DNA of 33,108 nucleotides. Origin: Brevibacillus sp. Lineage in GTDB: Bacteria; Bacillota; Bacilli; Brevibacillales; Brevibacillaceae. Below the pieces are notes generated by a model. The model was not told the origin of the DNA and ran no database searches. It worked only from the letters and a program-made list of their open reading frames with translations. Both the position numbers and the translations under genes were made by a program. Each line of letters starts with the position of its first letter. The first letter of the stretch is position 1. Positions 15,065-23,445 of this stretch are shown here, piece after piece. Location of the stretch: positions 1-33,108 of the forward strand of contig JARDZO010000022.1 of assembly GCA_029240815.1 (NCBI GenBank), given 5' to 3'.

Positions 15065-17949
15065 GCGAACTCAGTCAGGTATTGAAAAAAAGCATCACTC
15101 GACGTTTTACTGCCATGATGCTTATCTTTCTGTCGCTCCTGATCGCCGGAGCAGCCATCGTACTGTACATGAACTACACGGCCTTTTCCCAGTACCAGAC
15201 GACGCTGAAAGCTTCCAAGGAAAAGCAAGTACTCGTCGAACAGATCGCCGATCACACCAATCAGATCTTTTTCCGCGCTCGTGGCTACTACGCCTTTTTG
15301 AGCCCCTACGAGTACAACGAACTGTTTGTTGAGAAACAAAAGCTGGAGAAGTCGATCGCTTCTTATAAAAATCTACCACTCACTCCCGAGGAGCAAGTAG
15401 TCGTTACCTCGATCGAGTCGTTCATCTCCAACTTTTTTTCCAACGTGTTCCCGACCGCCTCTGGGTACGCCAAGGCAGGGCAATACGAATCATTGCGCAA
15501 CTTTTCTTCCAGCGGTGTGAATCAGGAAGTCAATAATTTGATTTCGTATGCCTCTACCTACAAGAAAAAGAACGAACAGCTGCTTTTGCAAGAAAACCGT
15601 ACCTTGTTTGAAGATGTGACGCGGCAAAGCTTGTGGTTCGTCTTGTACGTTCTGGTGGTGCTGATCCTTTCTATCTGGGTCACCAAACGAACCACCCGTG
15701 ATATCGGTGCTCCACTCGAACGCCTGTCTGTCGAGGCCCAGCGCTTTTCACAAGGCGAACTCCCTCACTTCCAGGATCTGCATCGCGTCGATGAAATCGG
15801 CAATCTCGCCCGATCTCTCGACTTTTTGATCAGGCAAATTCAGATCAAGGAAGAAACGCTGATGGCGCAAAATGAAGAGCTGCAAGCCCAGCAGGATGAG
15901 CTGATGATGCAACAGGAAGAACTGGAGGAAGCACTCGCCAAAATGGAGGATAATGAGCGCTATCTGCAAAAGAGAAACCGACTCATCCAATCCCTCGCAA
16001 ATACACTGGACAAGCAAGAATTGCTGCAAAGCATCGTTCGCAATATCGTCGAGGTGATGGATGCGGACAAAGGCGTCATCGTCTTGTTGAACGCGGACAA
16101 GGACAGCTCCAGCTTTGGGGTCTCTTCACCGGGAGTGGCGCAGTTTTTAAACGGGTTGGAAGACGGACCTCTCGTACGAATACGGGAAACCAGGCAGCCT
16201 TATGTATTGACTCGCGAAAGCACAGAAGCGGAGCGCGGTTATCAGGAAACGGCTTCTCAGACGTACGAGCTGTATTTGCCAGTCTTGCAGGCCGATCAGG
16301 ACGTGGTCGCATGCATTGTCCTCTCACGCGTCGGGCGTACCCTTTCCGAGCTGGAGAAACAAATGGCTGTCGGGCTAGCCAAACAAATCTCGTTGTCTCT
16401 GGACAAGCTCGCCATGCACGAGGAGACCGAAAAACAACGTCAAATGACGCAGGACATGCTCGATACGATTCAGGAAGGTGTGCAACTAATCGGCATCAAC
16501 GGCGTGACGCTGCAGGTGAATCGCACCTTCCGAGAACTGCTCAGCTTCCCTGTTCATGCTTCTGTGCAAGGCATTGATCTTGCCGATTACTTCAAACATA
16601 TGGAAGGTCTCACCAAGGACCACGAGCATCTCGTCTCCTATGTGAATGCGACTCTTGCCGGTCACAGCGAGGACAAGACCTATCTGATCGAACTCACCTA
16701 TCCGCAAGTCCGCTACATCCAGCTGTATGCGGAGCCGTTGTATCGGGATCAGGAAAAATGGGGCACCTTGCTCGTCTACCGCGATATCACCAAGGAATAC
16801 GAAATCGACCAGATGAAGTCCGAATTCGTGAGTACGGTCAGCCATGAGCTGCGGACTCCGCTCGCCAGCGTGCTTGGTTTTGCCGAGCTATTGTTGAATA
16901 AGGAATTGAAACCGGAACGTCAGCACCGCTATACGACAGCCATTTATCAGGAAGCGAGACGACTCACTGCACTGATCAATGATTTTCTCGACCTGCAACG
17001 CATGGAATCTGGTCGACAAACCTATGAAAAGGAAATGGTTCCTCTCGAACAGGTAGTCCGAGAAATTTTTGGGCTGTATCGCGTCCAATCTCCTCTTCAT
17101 TCTTTTGAGCTAGATCTGCAAACAGAGAAAACCGTGATCGAAGGAGACCGGGACAAGCTACGTCAAGTAATCATGAACTTGGTGAGCAACGCTGTGAAAT
17201 ACTCTCCAGCCGGTGGGCGCGTGCGTGTGGTATGCCGCCATGAGGGGAATCGACTTCTTTTGGAGGTCCACGATGAAGGGTTGGGTATTCCGCCAGAAGC
17301 CATCCCCCACCTTTTCACCAAGTTTTACCGTGTCGACAATTCGGATCGTAGAGAAATCGGGGGCACTGGCCTTGGCCTTGCCATCGTTCAGGAGATTGTT
17401 CATATTCACAACGGGGAAATCGCTGTGGCGTCCGAGTCTGGCCATGGCAGTACCTTTACTGTCACACTTCCCCTTCCGGAACAGCAGCCCGCTGCGTTCA
17501 GCGATCGGGACAGTCGAGAGACATATCCCCATTCACTTCATCCAAACGGAAATGTCGTGATTATCGAAGACGATGTGAACCTTTCAGAGTTGTTGCGAGA
17601 TGAATTGATCGGCTCTGGGTATACAGTGTATGCTTTTTCTTATGCTACTCAGGCGCTTACTGCAATCGAAGAGATCACTCCTGATGCTGTCGTCTTGGAT
17701 CTCGTACTACAGGACGGAGAGGACGGATGGAAGGTCATCGAATACATGCGTGAAAATCCGAAGCTGCGTTCGATTCCCATCGTCATCTCAAGTGCCTTTG
17801 AGGAAAAGAAAAAAGCCTTTGACTTGGGGGCAAAAGGATACTTGATTAAGCCCTATCATCCCGATATGCTGTCCAAGGCCATACTTCTTGCCGTCACCAG
17901 CAACGATGCGGACGGGCAGATCTTCATTCCAGATCAAATCAATGATTAG
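15061..17949 (+). CDS. Membrane hybrid histidine kinase (HAMP-GAF-PAS-HisKA-ATPase-REC)
   Basis: The 962-residue protein has a first membrane helix (about 18-38), a helical extracytoplasmic sensor (about 40-188, four-helix-bundle type) and a second helix (189-208). HAMP (209-265) is followed by a Gln/Glu-rich coiled coil (270-305), then GAF (about 310-450) and PAS (about 460-575). The HisKA domain has phospho-accepting His595 in FVSTVSHELRTPLASVLGF. The ATPase has N-box NLVSNAVKYS, DEGLGIPPEA and GTGLGLAI. The C-terminal receiver has Asp880 (DAVVLDLVLQDG). Its own receiver plus the HPt protein in the operon allow a His-Asp-His-Asp relay. The ligand is unknown. Start is fixed by the ATGA overlap with the preceding receiver gene. 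Confidence 0.94.
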   Translation: MSELSQVLKKSITRRFTAMMLIFLSLLIAGAAIVLYMNYTAFSQYQTTLKASKEKQVLVEQIADHTNQIFFRARGYYAFLSPYEYNELFVEKQKLEKSIASYKNLPLTPEEQVVVTSIESFISNFFSNVFPTASGYAKAGQYESLRNFSSSGVNQEVNNLISYASTYKKKNEQLLLQENRTLFEDVTRQSLWFVLYVLVVLILSIWVTKRTTRDIGAPLERLSVEAQRFSQGELPHFQDLHRVDEIGNLARSLDFLIRQIQIKEETLMAQNEELQAQQDELMMQQEELEEALAKMEDNERYLQKRNRLIQSLANTLDKQELLQSIVRNIVEVMDADKGVIVLLNADKDSSSFGVSSPGVAQFLNGLEDGPLVRIRETRQPYVLTRESTEAERGYQETASQTYELYLPVLQADQDVVACIVLSRVGRTLSELEKQMAVGLAKQISLSLDKLAMHEETEKQRQMTQDMLDTIQEGVQLIGINGVTLQVNRTFRELLSFPVHASVQGIDLADYFKHMEGLTKDHEHLVSYVNATLAGHSEDKTYLIELTYPQVRYIQLYAEPLYRDQEKWGTLLVYRDITKEYEIDQMKSEFVSTVSHELRTPLASVLGFAELLLNKELKPERQHRYTTAIYQEARRLTALINDFLDLQRMESGRQTYEKEMVPLEQVVREIFGLYRVQSPLHSFELDLQTEKTVIEGDRDKLRQVIMNLVSNAVKYSPAGGRVRVVCRHEGNRLLLEVHDEGLGIPPEAIPHLFTKFYRVDNSDRREIGGTGLGLAIVQEIVHIHNGEIAVASESGHGSTFTVTLPLPEQQPAAFSDRDSRETYPHSLHPNGNVVIIEDDVNLSELLRDELIGSGYTVYAFSYATQALTAIEEITPDAVVLDLVLQDGEDGWKVIEYMRENPKLRSIPIVISSAFEEKKKAFDLGAKGYLIKPYHPDMLSKAILLAVTSNDADGQIFIPDQIND

Positions 17950-17990
17950 AAAAACAGGCAGCGGTTTTCATCCGTTGCCTGTTTTCTTTT
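17950..17990. terminator. Bidirectional terminator between kinase and desaturase genes
   Basis: AAAACAGGCAGCGG pairs with CCGTTGCCTGTTTT around a 7-base loop, followed by CTTTTTT on the plus strand and GTTTTTC on the minus strand. It serves both converging genes. Confidence 0.9.
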
Positions 17991-18902
17991 TTAGCTCAAT
18001 CCTTTAGCGGCCAATCTCTCGCTGATTCTTCTTAACTTCACATGGTAGGCGAGCAAGTCCTGTTTGGCTTCCTCAGACTCTGCTCGGCTCGGCTGCAGCT
18101 TTTCAATTCCCCAAAATTGGATCAAATAATCAAATACTTGATTAAAATAAGATACCGGACCATAATTGGCTTCTTTCGCGATCAGGTCCATCCTCTCTTT
18201 AAAGGACGGCATTTCTATCCCTGGCATGGCAAAGGATGTCATCGCTTTATGAATGTAATAAACAAAGTTGTGATCGACACCCAGATAACCTGTTACAGCG
18301 TCGCGATAAAACGCAAAGTGCAGCGTCTCATCTTTGGCAATGCGCCGGAGCAATCGAGACAGATCTTTGTCGTAATCGTTGGCTGCCTTTGCCACGTTGT
18401 TGTAAAAGACCATCGTGGCCAGCTCTTGAACGGTCGTGTACACCATCGTCTCCATCGCCGTGTCAAAGTCTGGAGCAAAGCCCCCTTCCACCACCTGTTT
18501 GCGCAGACGGTGCAATTCATGGGGATTGGCATTCCGAGTGATGATCAGGTACGTTTCCAGCAAGGAAGAGTGCTGATCTTCTTCCGCTACCCACGTATGT
18601 ACGAATTCTTGCAAGACCTCGAGAGAGCCTTTAAACGTGACAGCGAGATGGTGATAAAAGAAGGGTAAGTTCACTTCTGTTAAAAGCGAGGTTTCCACTG
18701 CTGTATAGATAGCCGTAGGAAGTGTTCGCTGCTCCGGGGACCATGGTTCTGTTTTAAAGCTCCGTCCCTTCTCCCACGGTATGTACTCATGATAGCTCCA
18801 GTCGATACCGTTTGCCCGTTCCCTATGCTGTCTGTAAAGTTCTGTCAGGTATGGCTCCAACTGCGGATCAAACACATTAAGGCTGTAATTGAGTAATGGC
18901 AT
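17991..18902 (-). CDS. Soluble acyl-ACP desaturase (ferritin-like di-iron)
   Basis: The 303-residue protein fits the FA_desaturase_2 family of plant plastids and mycobacterial DesA. The di-iron ligands are all visible: Glu70 (YTAVETSL), Glu108 and His111 (AEEDQH), Glu160 (TTVQEL), and Glu192 and His195 (KDETLH). It is all-helical and cytosolic and should introduce a double bond into acyl chains carried on ACP or a similar carrier, using oxygen and reduced ferredoxin. Bacillales usually rely on the membrane desaturase Des, so a soluble enzyme is unusual. A consensus promoter precedes it, and AAGGAG lies 10 bases before the ATG. Its neighbour is a cold-shock-type YdjO gene, suggesting membrane adaptation, but this is inference. 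Confidence 0.87.
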   Translation of the reverse strand: MPLLNYSLNVFDPQLEPYLTELYRQHRERANGIDWSYHEYIPWEKGRSFKTEPWSPEQRTLPTAIYTAVETSLLTEVNLPFFYHHLAVTFKGSLEVLQEFVHTWVAEEDQHSSLLETYLIITRNANPHELHRLRKQVVEGGFAPDFDTAMETMVYTTVQELATMVFYNNVAKAANDYDKDLSRLLRRIAKDETLHFAFYRDAVTGYLGVDHNFVYYIHKAMTSFAMPGIEMPSFKERMDLIAKEANYGPVSYFNQVFDYLIQFWGIEKLQPSRAESEEAKQDLLAYHVKLRRISERLAAKGLS

Positions 18903-18929
18903 TCACATAAACTCCTTGAATTTTGCTCA

Positions 18930-18958
18930 ACTTTACTGAAAATTTGCATTTATGTCAA
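18930..18958 (-). promoter_or_regulatory. Strong sigma-A promoter of the desaturase
   Basis: On the minus strand TTGACA (18953-18958, perfect -35) and TAAAGT (18930-18935) are 17 bases apart, with the transcript start expected near 18923. Confidence 0.8.
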
Positions 18959-18990
18959 TCTAAACTATGATATTTCTGTATGGTTATGAA

Positions 18991-19020
18991 TTGTAGTAGC
19001 TCAGAAAATCTTGGTATATT
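18991..19020 (+). promoter_or_regulatory. Promoter of the ydjO-like gene
   Basis: TTGTAG (18991-18996) and TATATT (19015-19020, preceded by TGG as an extended -10) are 18 bases apart, giving a leader of about 60 bases. Confidence 0.6.
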
Positions 19021-19088
19021 CAGGGGCATTCCATCACACATTAATAGAGGTTAAAGTCCGCACCATGCCCCGCAAAGGAGGAGTTCAT

Positions 19089-19295
19089 TTGTATTTCTCT
19101 AAGAAAGCAGTGGTTCCGGTCGAAGAAGAGGAGACAAATGTGTGGATGTGTAGCAATGACGGCTGTACGTGCTGGATGAGAGATAACTTTTCCTTTGACG
19201 AAAGCCCCAGCTGCCCATTCTGCCAGTCTCAGATGGTAAAAGACACGAAAATGCTTCCCGTTTTGACGAATCACAGTAATAAACGCATTCCTTGA
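19089..19295 (+). CDS. YdjO-like small cysteine-rich protein
   Basis: A 68-residue protein of the cold-inducible YdjO family: VWMCSNDGCTCWMRDNFSF, then CPFCQSQM and the LPVLTN tail. The Cys residues (CxxxxCxC and CxxC) suggest a zinc-ribbon-like metal site. I start it at the TTG at 19089, because AAGGAGGAG is 5-6 bases upstream and family members begin at this point. The upstream ATGs in the same frame would place that ribosome site inside the gene. It is divergent from the acyl-ACP desaturase and followed by an unrelated short gene. Its function is not established. Confidence 0.82.
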   Translation: MYFSKKAVVPVEEEETNVWMCSNDGCTCWMRDNFSFDESPSCPFCQSQMVKDTKMLPVLTNHSNKRIP

Positions 19296-19371
19296 GTGAG
19301 TTCCCCTTCTCTTTTTTGTCCTGCGGGCCTACAATAAGCTCATGACGTACGATTGTTAGAGGAGTATGCCC

Positions 19372-19680
19372 ATGAACCGAAAAGAGATGGAAGAGCAAAT
19401 GATTCAAGCATACCAGCGCGACGAGGGTATGATGATTCTCGTATTCGCTCAATGGTGTGTCAACCATGGCCTGGATGCACAAGAAATCTATCAGCGTGCC
19501 TATCCTAATCAGGCCTCAAACCCTTTGCTAGCACAGATGATGGACAATACGGTTCCAAAAGAGGAAGCGGAAGAGATACCCGATGCCACCTTGCTTGGAG
19601 TCTTGTCCCTCTTCGGAAATGACGATTTGGCGTTTGTGGTCAGCGAAGAAATGGAACGGCTAAAAAAGCATAGAGGGTAA
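19372..19680 (+). CDS. Unknown 102-residue acidic helical protein
   Basis: I do not recognise a named family. The product is soluble, helical and acidic, with FAQWCVNHGLDAQEIYQRAYPNQ in the middle and a C-terminal helix (EEMERLKKHRG). There is no signal or membrane segment. Two ATGs are available: the one at 19366 is a single base from AGAGGAG, while the one at 19372 is 7 bases away, so the second is used. A terminator follows closely, so it is monocistronic. Confidence 0.78.
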   Translation: MNRKEMEEQMIQAYQRDEGMMILVFAQWCVNHGLDAQEIYQRAYPNQASNPLLAQMMDNTVPKEEAEEIPDATLLGVLSLFGNDDLAFVVSEEMERLKKHRG

Positions 19681-19688
19681 AGGAGCGA

Positions 19689-19717
19689 AGTCACACCATC
19701 CCGTGTGGCTTTTTTTC
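19689..19717 (+). terminator. Terminator after the 19372 gene
   Basis: AGTCACAC (19689-19696) pairs with GTGTGGCT (19703-19710) around a 6-base loop, followed by seven or more T. Confidence 0.85.
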
Positions 19718-19902
19718 TTTGCCAATCTTGCAACTTCCATGTACAGGCAATACGTCTAATGTTTACATACTACAAGAAGTCCATAATCAAATATAATTCT
19801 AATAAACTTCTTTTATGATGAAGACCACTCGTAATGACAGCCATTCGTAGTTTATTGTTTGAGACCGATCGCACGTCGACTAAAACATAAATGGAGAATG
19901 CT

Positions 19903-20937
19903 ATGTATACGGATTCAAAAATCTTGAAGTCTCTGTTTTACATTCAACTGTTTTCTAGCTTTTTGGTCGTAGTCGGACACTTTACTGCATCTGTGCTTTA
20001 CTTTAACGATCCTTTTTGGGTTGTTGCCCTCAACCAGATTAGCCGCTATGGAACCGTGCTTCTGACCATCGCGACAGGCTACCTTACCGCTTTCTCGTTT
20101 GATAAAAAGCAACCTGCTTTTCGCGAGTTCTTCACTGGCAAAATCATCTACATCGTCATCCCGTTTCTCGTATCCGGGGTTCTCTACCATTACTTGCTGA
20201 AGTACGGCATGCCCCATTCTCTTAGTGATTACGCCAATATTGTTCTAGGCAAAACAGGCGACCATCTCTATTTCGTGTTCATGATTTGCCAGTACTACGT
20301 GGCAGCCTACTTTTTACGAAATATCATCACCAAACGCAATATCCTCTACGTCATCTGGATATTACTCGCGGTGCAATACGTTTACATCCATTACATTCAC
20401 CAAGGCTGGCTGGGCCTGACTACCCGCCATATGCTTCCGACCTGGATTTTCACCCTGTACATGGGGCATCTGATTTATTGGTATCGCGAGTGGATTCTTT
20501 CTTTTCTGCGAAACAACCGTTCCATCCTCATGCTGGTTACGGGTGTTTCCACAGCGGCTGCGATCTATTTTGTCATCTCAAACAAGCTTTATGTGGCTGT
20601 GCATCTAACGTTTGTCTTTGCTACGTTGCTGTCTTTTCTCGTGCTCATGGTCTTCTTTCTGGAGCTGGTCGACCATCTGCACATCAAGTTTCGAAAAGGC
20701 TTGACCTATTTCATCTTCCTGTTTCACTCTGCCTTTCTCATTGTGTTCAAGGATTTGCTCTATCGGGTTTTCGGAGGGGTCTCCTGGATTTTCCAAAATA
20801 CCTGGTACTCACTCCTGTACCTGGCCGCGATCTTTGTCTGCAGTGCGGTCTTCGCCATCTTGCTAGTCCGCCTCGTCAAACGTTTGGAGAACGCTTGGGC
20901 TAGCATTGGAAGAATCAGAAAGGAACGCCTTCAATAG
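19903..20937 (+). CDS. Membrane acyltransferase, acyltransferase-3 family
   Basis: The 344-residue protein has about ten membrane helices and the family's early catalytic His (LVVVGHFTASV, about residue 26). Further features are the long first cytoplasmic loop with FDKKQPAFREFFTGKIIYIVIPFLVSGVLY and a basic C-terminal tail. Members transfer acyl groups to surface polysaccharides, peptidoglycan or exported metabolites; the acceptor here is unknown. I place the start at 19903 because GGAG lies 6 bases upstream; the ATG at 19891 contains that site. A TATAAT (19792-19797) lies upstream with only a weak -35. Confidence 0.85.
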   Translation: MYTDSKILKSLFYIQLFSSFLVVVGHFTASVLYFNDPFWVVALNQISRYGTVLLTIATGYLTAFSFDKKQPAFREFFTGKIIYIVIPFLVSGVLYHYLLKYGMPHSLSDYANIVLGKTGDHLYFVFMICQYYVAAYFLRNIITKRNILYVIWILLAVQYVYIHYIHQGWLGLTTRHMLPTWIFTLYMGHLIYWYREWILSFLRNNRSILMLVTGVSTAAAIYFVISNKLYVAVHLTFVFATLLSFLVLMVFFLELVDHLHIKFRKGLTYFIFLFHSAFLIVFKDLLYRVFGGVSWIFQNTWYSLLYLAAIFVCSAVFAILLVRLVKRLENAWASIGRIRKERLQ

Positions 20938-20950
20938 AATCGACCACAAA

Positions 20951-20985
20951 CAAAAAGGCCCCTCATGAGGGTGCCTTTTTTTCGT
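20951..20985. terminator. Bidirectional terminator that contains the stop codon of the kinase gene
   Basis: AAAAAGGCCCCTCAT pairs with ATGAGGGTGCCTTTTT, with T runs on each strand. The TGA of the minus-strand kinase (20963-20965) lies within the stem, so the last codons of that gene form part of the hairpin. Confidence 0.85.
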
Positions 20986-22096
20986 TCGTCCGTCCTGTGA
21001 CTGGGCTGAATTGCATCGTAAACGTGGTGTTCTGGTCAGTGGATTCGCACGTAATGGTACCTGCGTGCCGCTCGATGATTTCTTTGCAGACGAACAGCCC
21101 AATCCCTGTCCCGAGTTCTTTTGTCGTGAAGAATGGTTCGAAAATGACATTCAACAAGTCCGGCGGAATACACACCCCGTTATTCGAGATCGACACGTGA
21201 GTCGTGCCGTCGGCTTGCAGCACATCGATGGCAATGATTTTGTTGCTCGCCTTTCGCTGCAAGGCATCCAGAGCGTTTGAGATGATATTAATGAAGACCT
21301 GCTTGATTTCGTCGCGGTAGCCAGTCAACTCGCACGAGGGGTCGATGCGACACTGGATATCCGCGTTGACATCGACAATATTGGGATAAAGGAAGGCGAG
21401 TATTTCCTCGAAGAGTTGATTGATATTGAATACTTCACTCTTTCGCAGGATGACCCCTTTTTTGGACACCAGCAAAAATTGCGACACCCGATAATTCAAC
21501 TGGAACAGCTCATTTACAATGATATCGACGTACGGAAGATCGGGATAATCTTCCTTGAGCAGCTTGGAGAAACCAATAATCGAAGTCAACGGATTCCGAA
21601 ACTCATGTACAAAGCTCGATGCCAACTGCCCTAAAATGGTGAGGCGATCTTTGTGGGAACGTTCAATAAACAGGTTCATCTCGGCCAAATCGTTGTTTTT
21701 CAGATCCGTATATTTGGATACGGCATGCACCAGAAAAACGTCAAAGCAATCGTTCACCTTGGTTATGGCGGGAACGAGAATAGCTGGAGAAAAAGAGCCC
21801 TGTTGCAACAAATCCACGATCAAGCGTCTGCCCAAACAAACGTTGAAGACAAAATCACCGATATTGATATCAGCCAGATTACGTTCATGCGCGACTTTAT
21901 AAGCCAACTGCTTGATATCTTCGTGCGTAATCTGCTCACGAAAATACCCTACTACCATCCTGTACATCGCTTGCCCATTGAGATGAATAAAATCCTTAAA
22001 CTGATCGTCTTCGGAAACAACTACTTGTGCTCTGAACGCTTCAACAATGGTAGCTTCATGCTCGTCCAAAAATGTTGTCAGTTCATCCATCTGCAT
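20963..22096 (-). CDS. Soluble sensor histidine kinase, sporulation-kinase type
   Basis: The 377-residue protein lacks membrane helices. The N-terminal half (about 1-140) is helical (FREQITHEDIKQLAYKVAHERN, IGDFVFNVCLGRRLIVDLL) and resembles globin-fold sensor domains such as HisK_N or RsbR_N. HisKA follows with His164 in ASSFVHEFRNPLTSIIGFSKLL, a pattern close to Kin-type sporulation kinases. The ATPase has N-box IISNALDAL, ISNNGVCIPPDLL, the FEPFFTTKELGTGIGLFVC lid and a closing sheet. It probably feeds a response regulator elsewhere, perhaps Spo0F; none is adjacent. GAGG precedes the first ATG by 5 bases, and a second ATG two codons later is also possible. TATAAT on the minus strand (22139-22144) is a likely -10. 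Confidence 0.88.
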   Translation of the reverse strand: MQMDELTTFLDEHEATIVEAFRAQVVVSEDDQFKDFIHLNGQAMYRMVVGYFREQITHEDIKQLAYKVAHERNLADINIGDFVFNVCLGRRLIVDLLQQGSFSPAILVPAITKVNDCFDVFLVHAVSKYTDLKNNDLAEMNLFIERSHKDRLTILGQLASSFVHEFRNPLTSIIGFSKLLKEDYPDLPYVDIIVNELFQLNYRVSQFLLVSKKGVILRKSEVFNINQLFEEILAFLYPNIVDVNADIQCRIDPSCELTGYRDEIKQVFINIISNALDALQRKASNKIIAIDVLQADGTTHVSISNNGVCIPPDLLNVIFEPFFTTKELGTGIGLFVCKEIIERHAGTITCESTDQNTTFTMQFSPVTGRTNEKKAPS

Positions 22097-22138
22097 CTGT
22101 CCTCACTCTGAATGTACGCGAATTATCTTGTTGCAAAT

Positions 22139-22144
22139 ATTATA
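22139..22144 (-). promoter_or_regulatory. -10 element of the sensor kinase gene
   Basis: A perfect TATAAT on the minus strand, about 43 bases before the start; the -35 (TTAGTT at 18 bases) is poor. Confidence 0.45.
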
Positions 22145-22219
22145 CTATTAATCCCCTCTGTTAACTAAATATTTTTACTAATGCACCTGCTTCTGATGGG
22201 CATAATGAAGACTATGATA

Positions 22220-22237
22220 AAATGACACCCGTCATTT
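22220..22237 (-). terminator. Weak terminator-like hairpin after the 22242 gene
   Basis: On the minus strand AAATGAC pairs with GTCATTT around GGGT, followed by TATC. The stem is short and AT-rich, so this is tentative. Confidence 0.35.
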
Positions 22238-22241
22238 CCCG

Positions 22242-23087
22242 TTATTCCTTTTGGAAAAAATGCCCGAAGACTTCCTCGTTTAGCCATGGCTTTGGCAAAG
22301 GGGTATCTGAGTGGAAAATCAGTGGGGCGAAGTTTTTGGATGAACTGTAGGGCCCTATCAATCGTTTGAGGCTTTCCCTAAGCTTATTGATGAATTCACG
22401 TGAAAACAGTGGGGACAGAGCAGCTTGTGACTCCAGTTTTTTCATGGAGTTAAGCAGTGAGGCACTTATTTCTTGGACCGAGCTATCTATCTTTGTATCC
22501 TTTTCAATATGAAACTCCATAAATGGATCGTGCTTTCGAACCAGTATGCGCAGCATTTCTCCAACACTATCCAGAATCAGAAGAACCTCCTTCTCCAACT
22601 TGTCCAGACGTTGCGCTCTGGATGGAGACTGTTGCAGCTTGCTTATGATCTGGTCTAATAGCTGAATCTGCGCTTCTGCCAAGGAACCAGAAGCCGACAC
22701 GGTCAGCAATTGCGCCTCCAGGATTACAGAAGGACTTCGCTCGTTTTTCTTTACATGACCTCTCATCAGCCAGTAAGGAAATATCCTCTTCAACCTGGTA
22801 GTCTCCACCCAATGAAACATGGCCATCGCTTCCAACCAGCGATTTGATGCCTCCAACCAGTTTGCTAGCAGCATGGCCGGAATTGGTGCTGTTTGATTCA
22901 TGAGCCAAAACAGACAGGTTTTTGTTTGCAGGACTTGGCATCTCGTTAAGCCTGCCAGTGCTTTTTCCATTGCTACAGTCGAATCGACTAAGAGGGCAAA
23001 TCCATGAGGTTGCTCATCTCCCCTCATTCGGTTTGCCCTTTTTATCATGTCCTCAAATAGTCGCTCACTCGAAAGATCAATCATCAT
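22242..23087 (-). CDS. Unknown 281-residue helical protein, coupled to the 23077 gene
   Basis: I do not recognise the family. The sequence is soluble and mostly helical, with a middle region (LLDQIISKLQQSPSRAQRL to EKEVLLILDSVGEMLRILVRK) that looks like long coiled or bundled helices. The N-terminus (MMIDLSSERLFEDMIKRANRMRG) is basic. It begins 8-11 bases inside the end of the upstream gene, so the two are translationally coupled and probably function together. The partner is of a type I associate with spore-forming bacteria. No catalytic motif is evident. Confidence 0.75.
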   Translation of the reverse strand: MMIDLSSERLFEDMIKRANRMRGDEQPHGFALLVDSTVAMEKALAGLTRCQVLQTKTCLFWLMNQTAPIPAMLLANWLEASNRWLEAMAMFHWVETTRLKRIFPYWLMRGHVKKNERSPSVILEAQLLTVSASGSLAEAQIQLLDQIISKLQQSPSRAQRLDKLEKEVLLILDSVGEMLRILVRKHDPFMEFHIEKDTKIDSSVQEISASLLNSMKKLESQAALSPLFSREFINKLRESLKRLIGPYSSSKNFAPLIFHSDTPLPKPWLNEEVFGHFFQKE

Positions 23088-23445
23088 CGGCTATGTCGTC
23101 ATTATTCACGACGCTGCCCTCTTCAATTGTGTTTCCTCCATCACCTAAACTACTTTTCCCTTCCAGTTCCAAAATATGATCCAGCTTGAATTGCTGAAGG
23201 ATTTGTTTACTGATGATATTGCGAAGCATTCGCTCCATACTTTGGTTCAGTCGAAGCATGTCATCCAGGCTTATATCATCTCTCTCCAGCAGCTGCTGAA
23301 TTTTTTCGCCCTCCGCATTCATAATGTGGGACATAGTCATCTCCTCCATCGCGACGGAGGTCAAAAGCAGATGAATAACTTCCTCCCGTTTTAGGGTTAT
23401 GCGAGGCGTTACATCCGGTATATTGGGTAAAGACATGTGCGACAA
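23077..23445 (-). CDS. Small conserved helical protein of spore-formers, unknown function
   Basis: The 122-residue protein begins with a SLPNIPDVTPRITLKREEVIHLLL-type segment followed by SVAMEEMTMSHIMNAEGEKIQQLL. I recognise this pattern from short proteins of Bacillales and Clostridia that often lie near spore or surface genes, but no function is assigned to it. The middle is helical and the last 25 residues are highly acidic (ending DDIADDD). GGAGG precedes the start by about 10 bases. Its end overlaps the next gene, forming a two-gene unit. Upstream, on the minus strand, TTGCCA (23513-23518) and TATAGG (23491-23496) are 16 bases apart and may be its promoter. Confidence 0.8.
   Translation of the reverse strand: MSHMSLPNIPDVTPRITLKREEVIHLLLTSVAMEEMTMSHIMNAEGEKIQQLLERDDISLDDMLRLNQSMERMLRNIISKQILQQFKLDHILELEGKSSLGDGGNTIEEGSVVNNDDIADDD

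Noticed and set aside
18042..18668. 208-codon plus-strand frame opposite the desaturase
   Set aside because: Antisense to a gene with complete di-iron ligands; no start signal.
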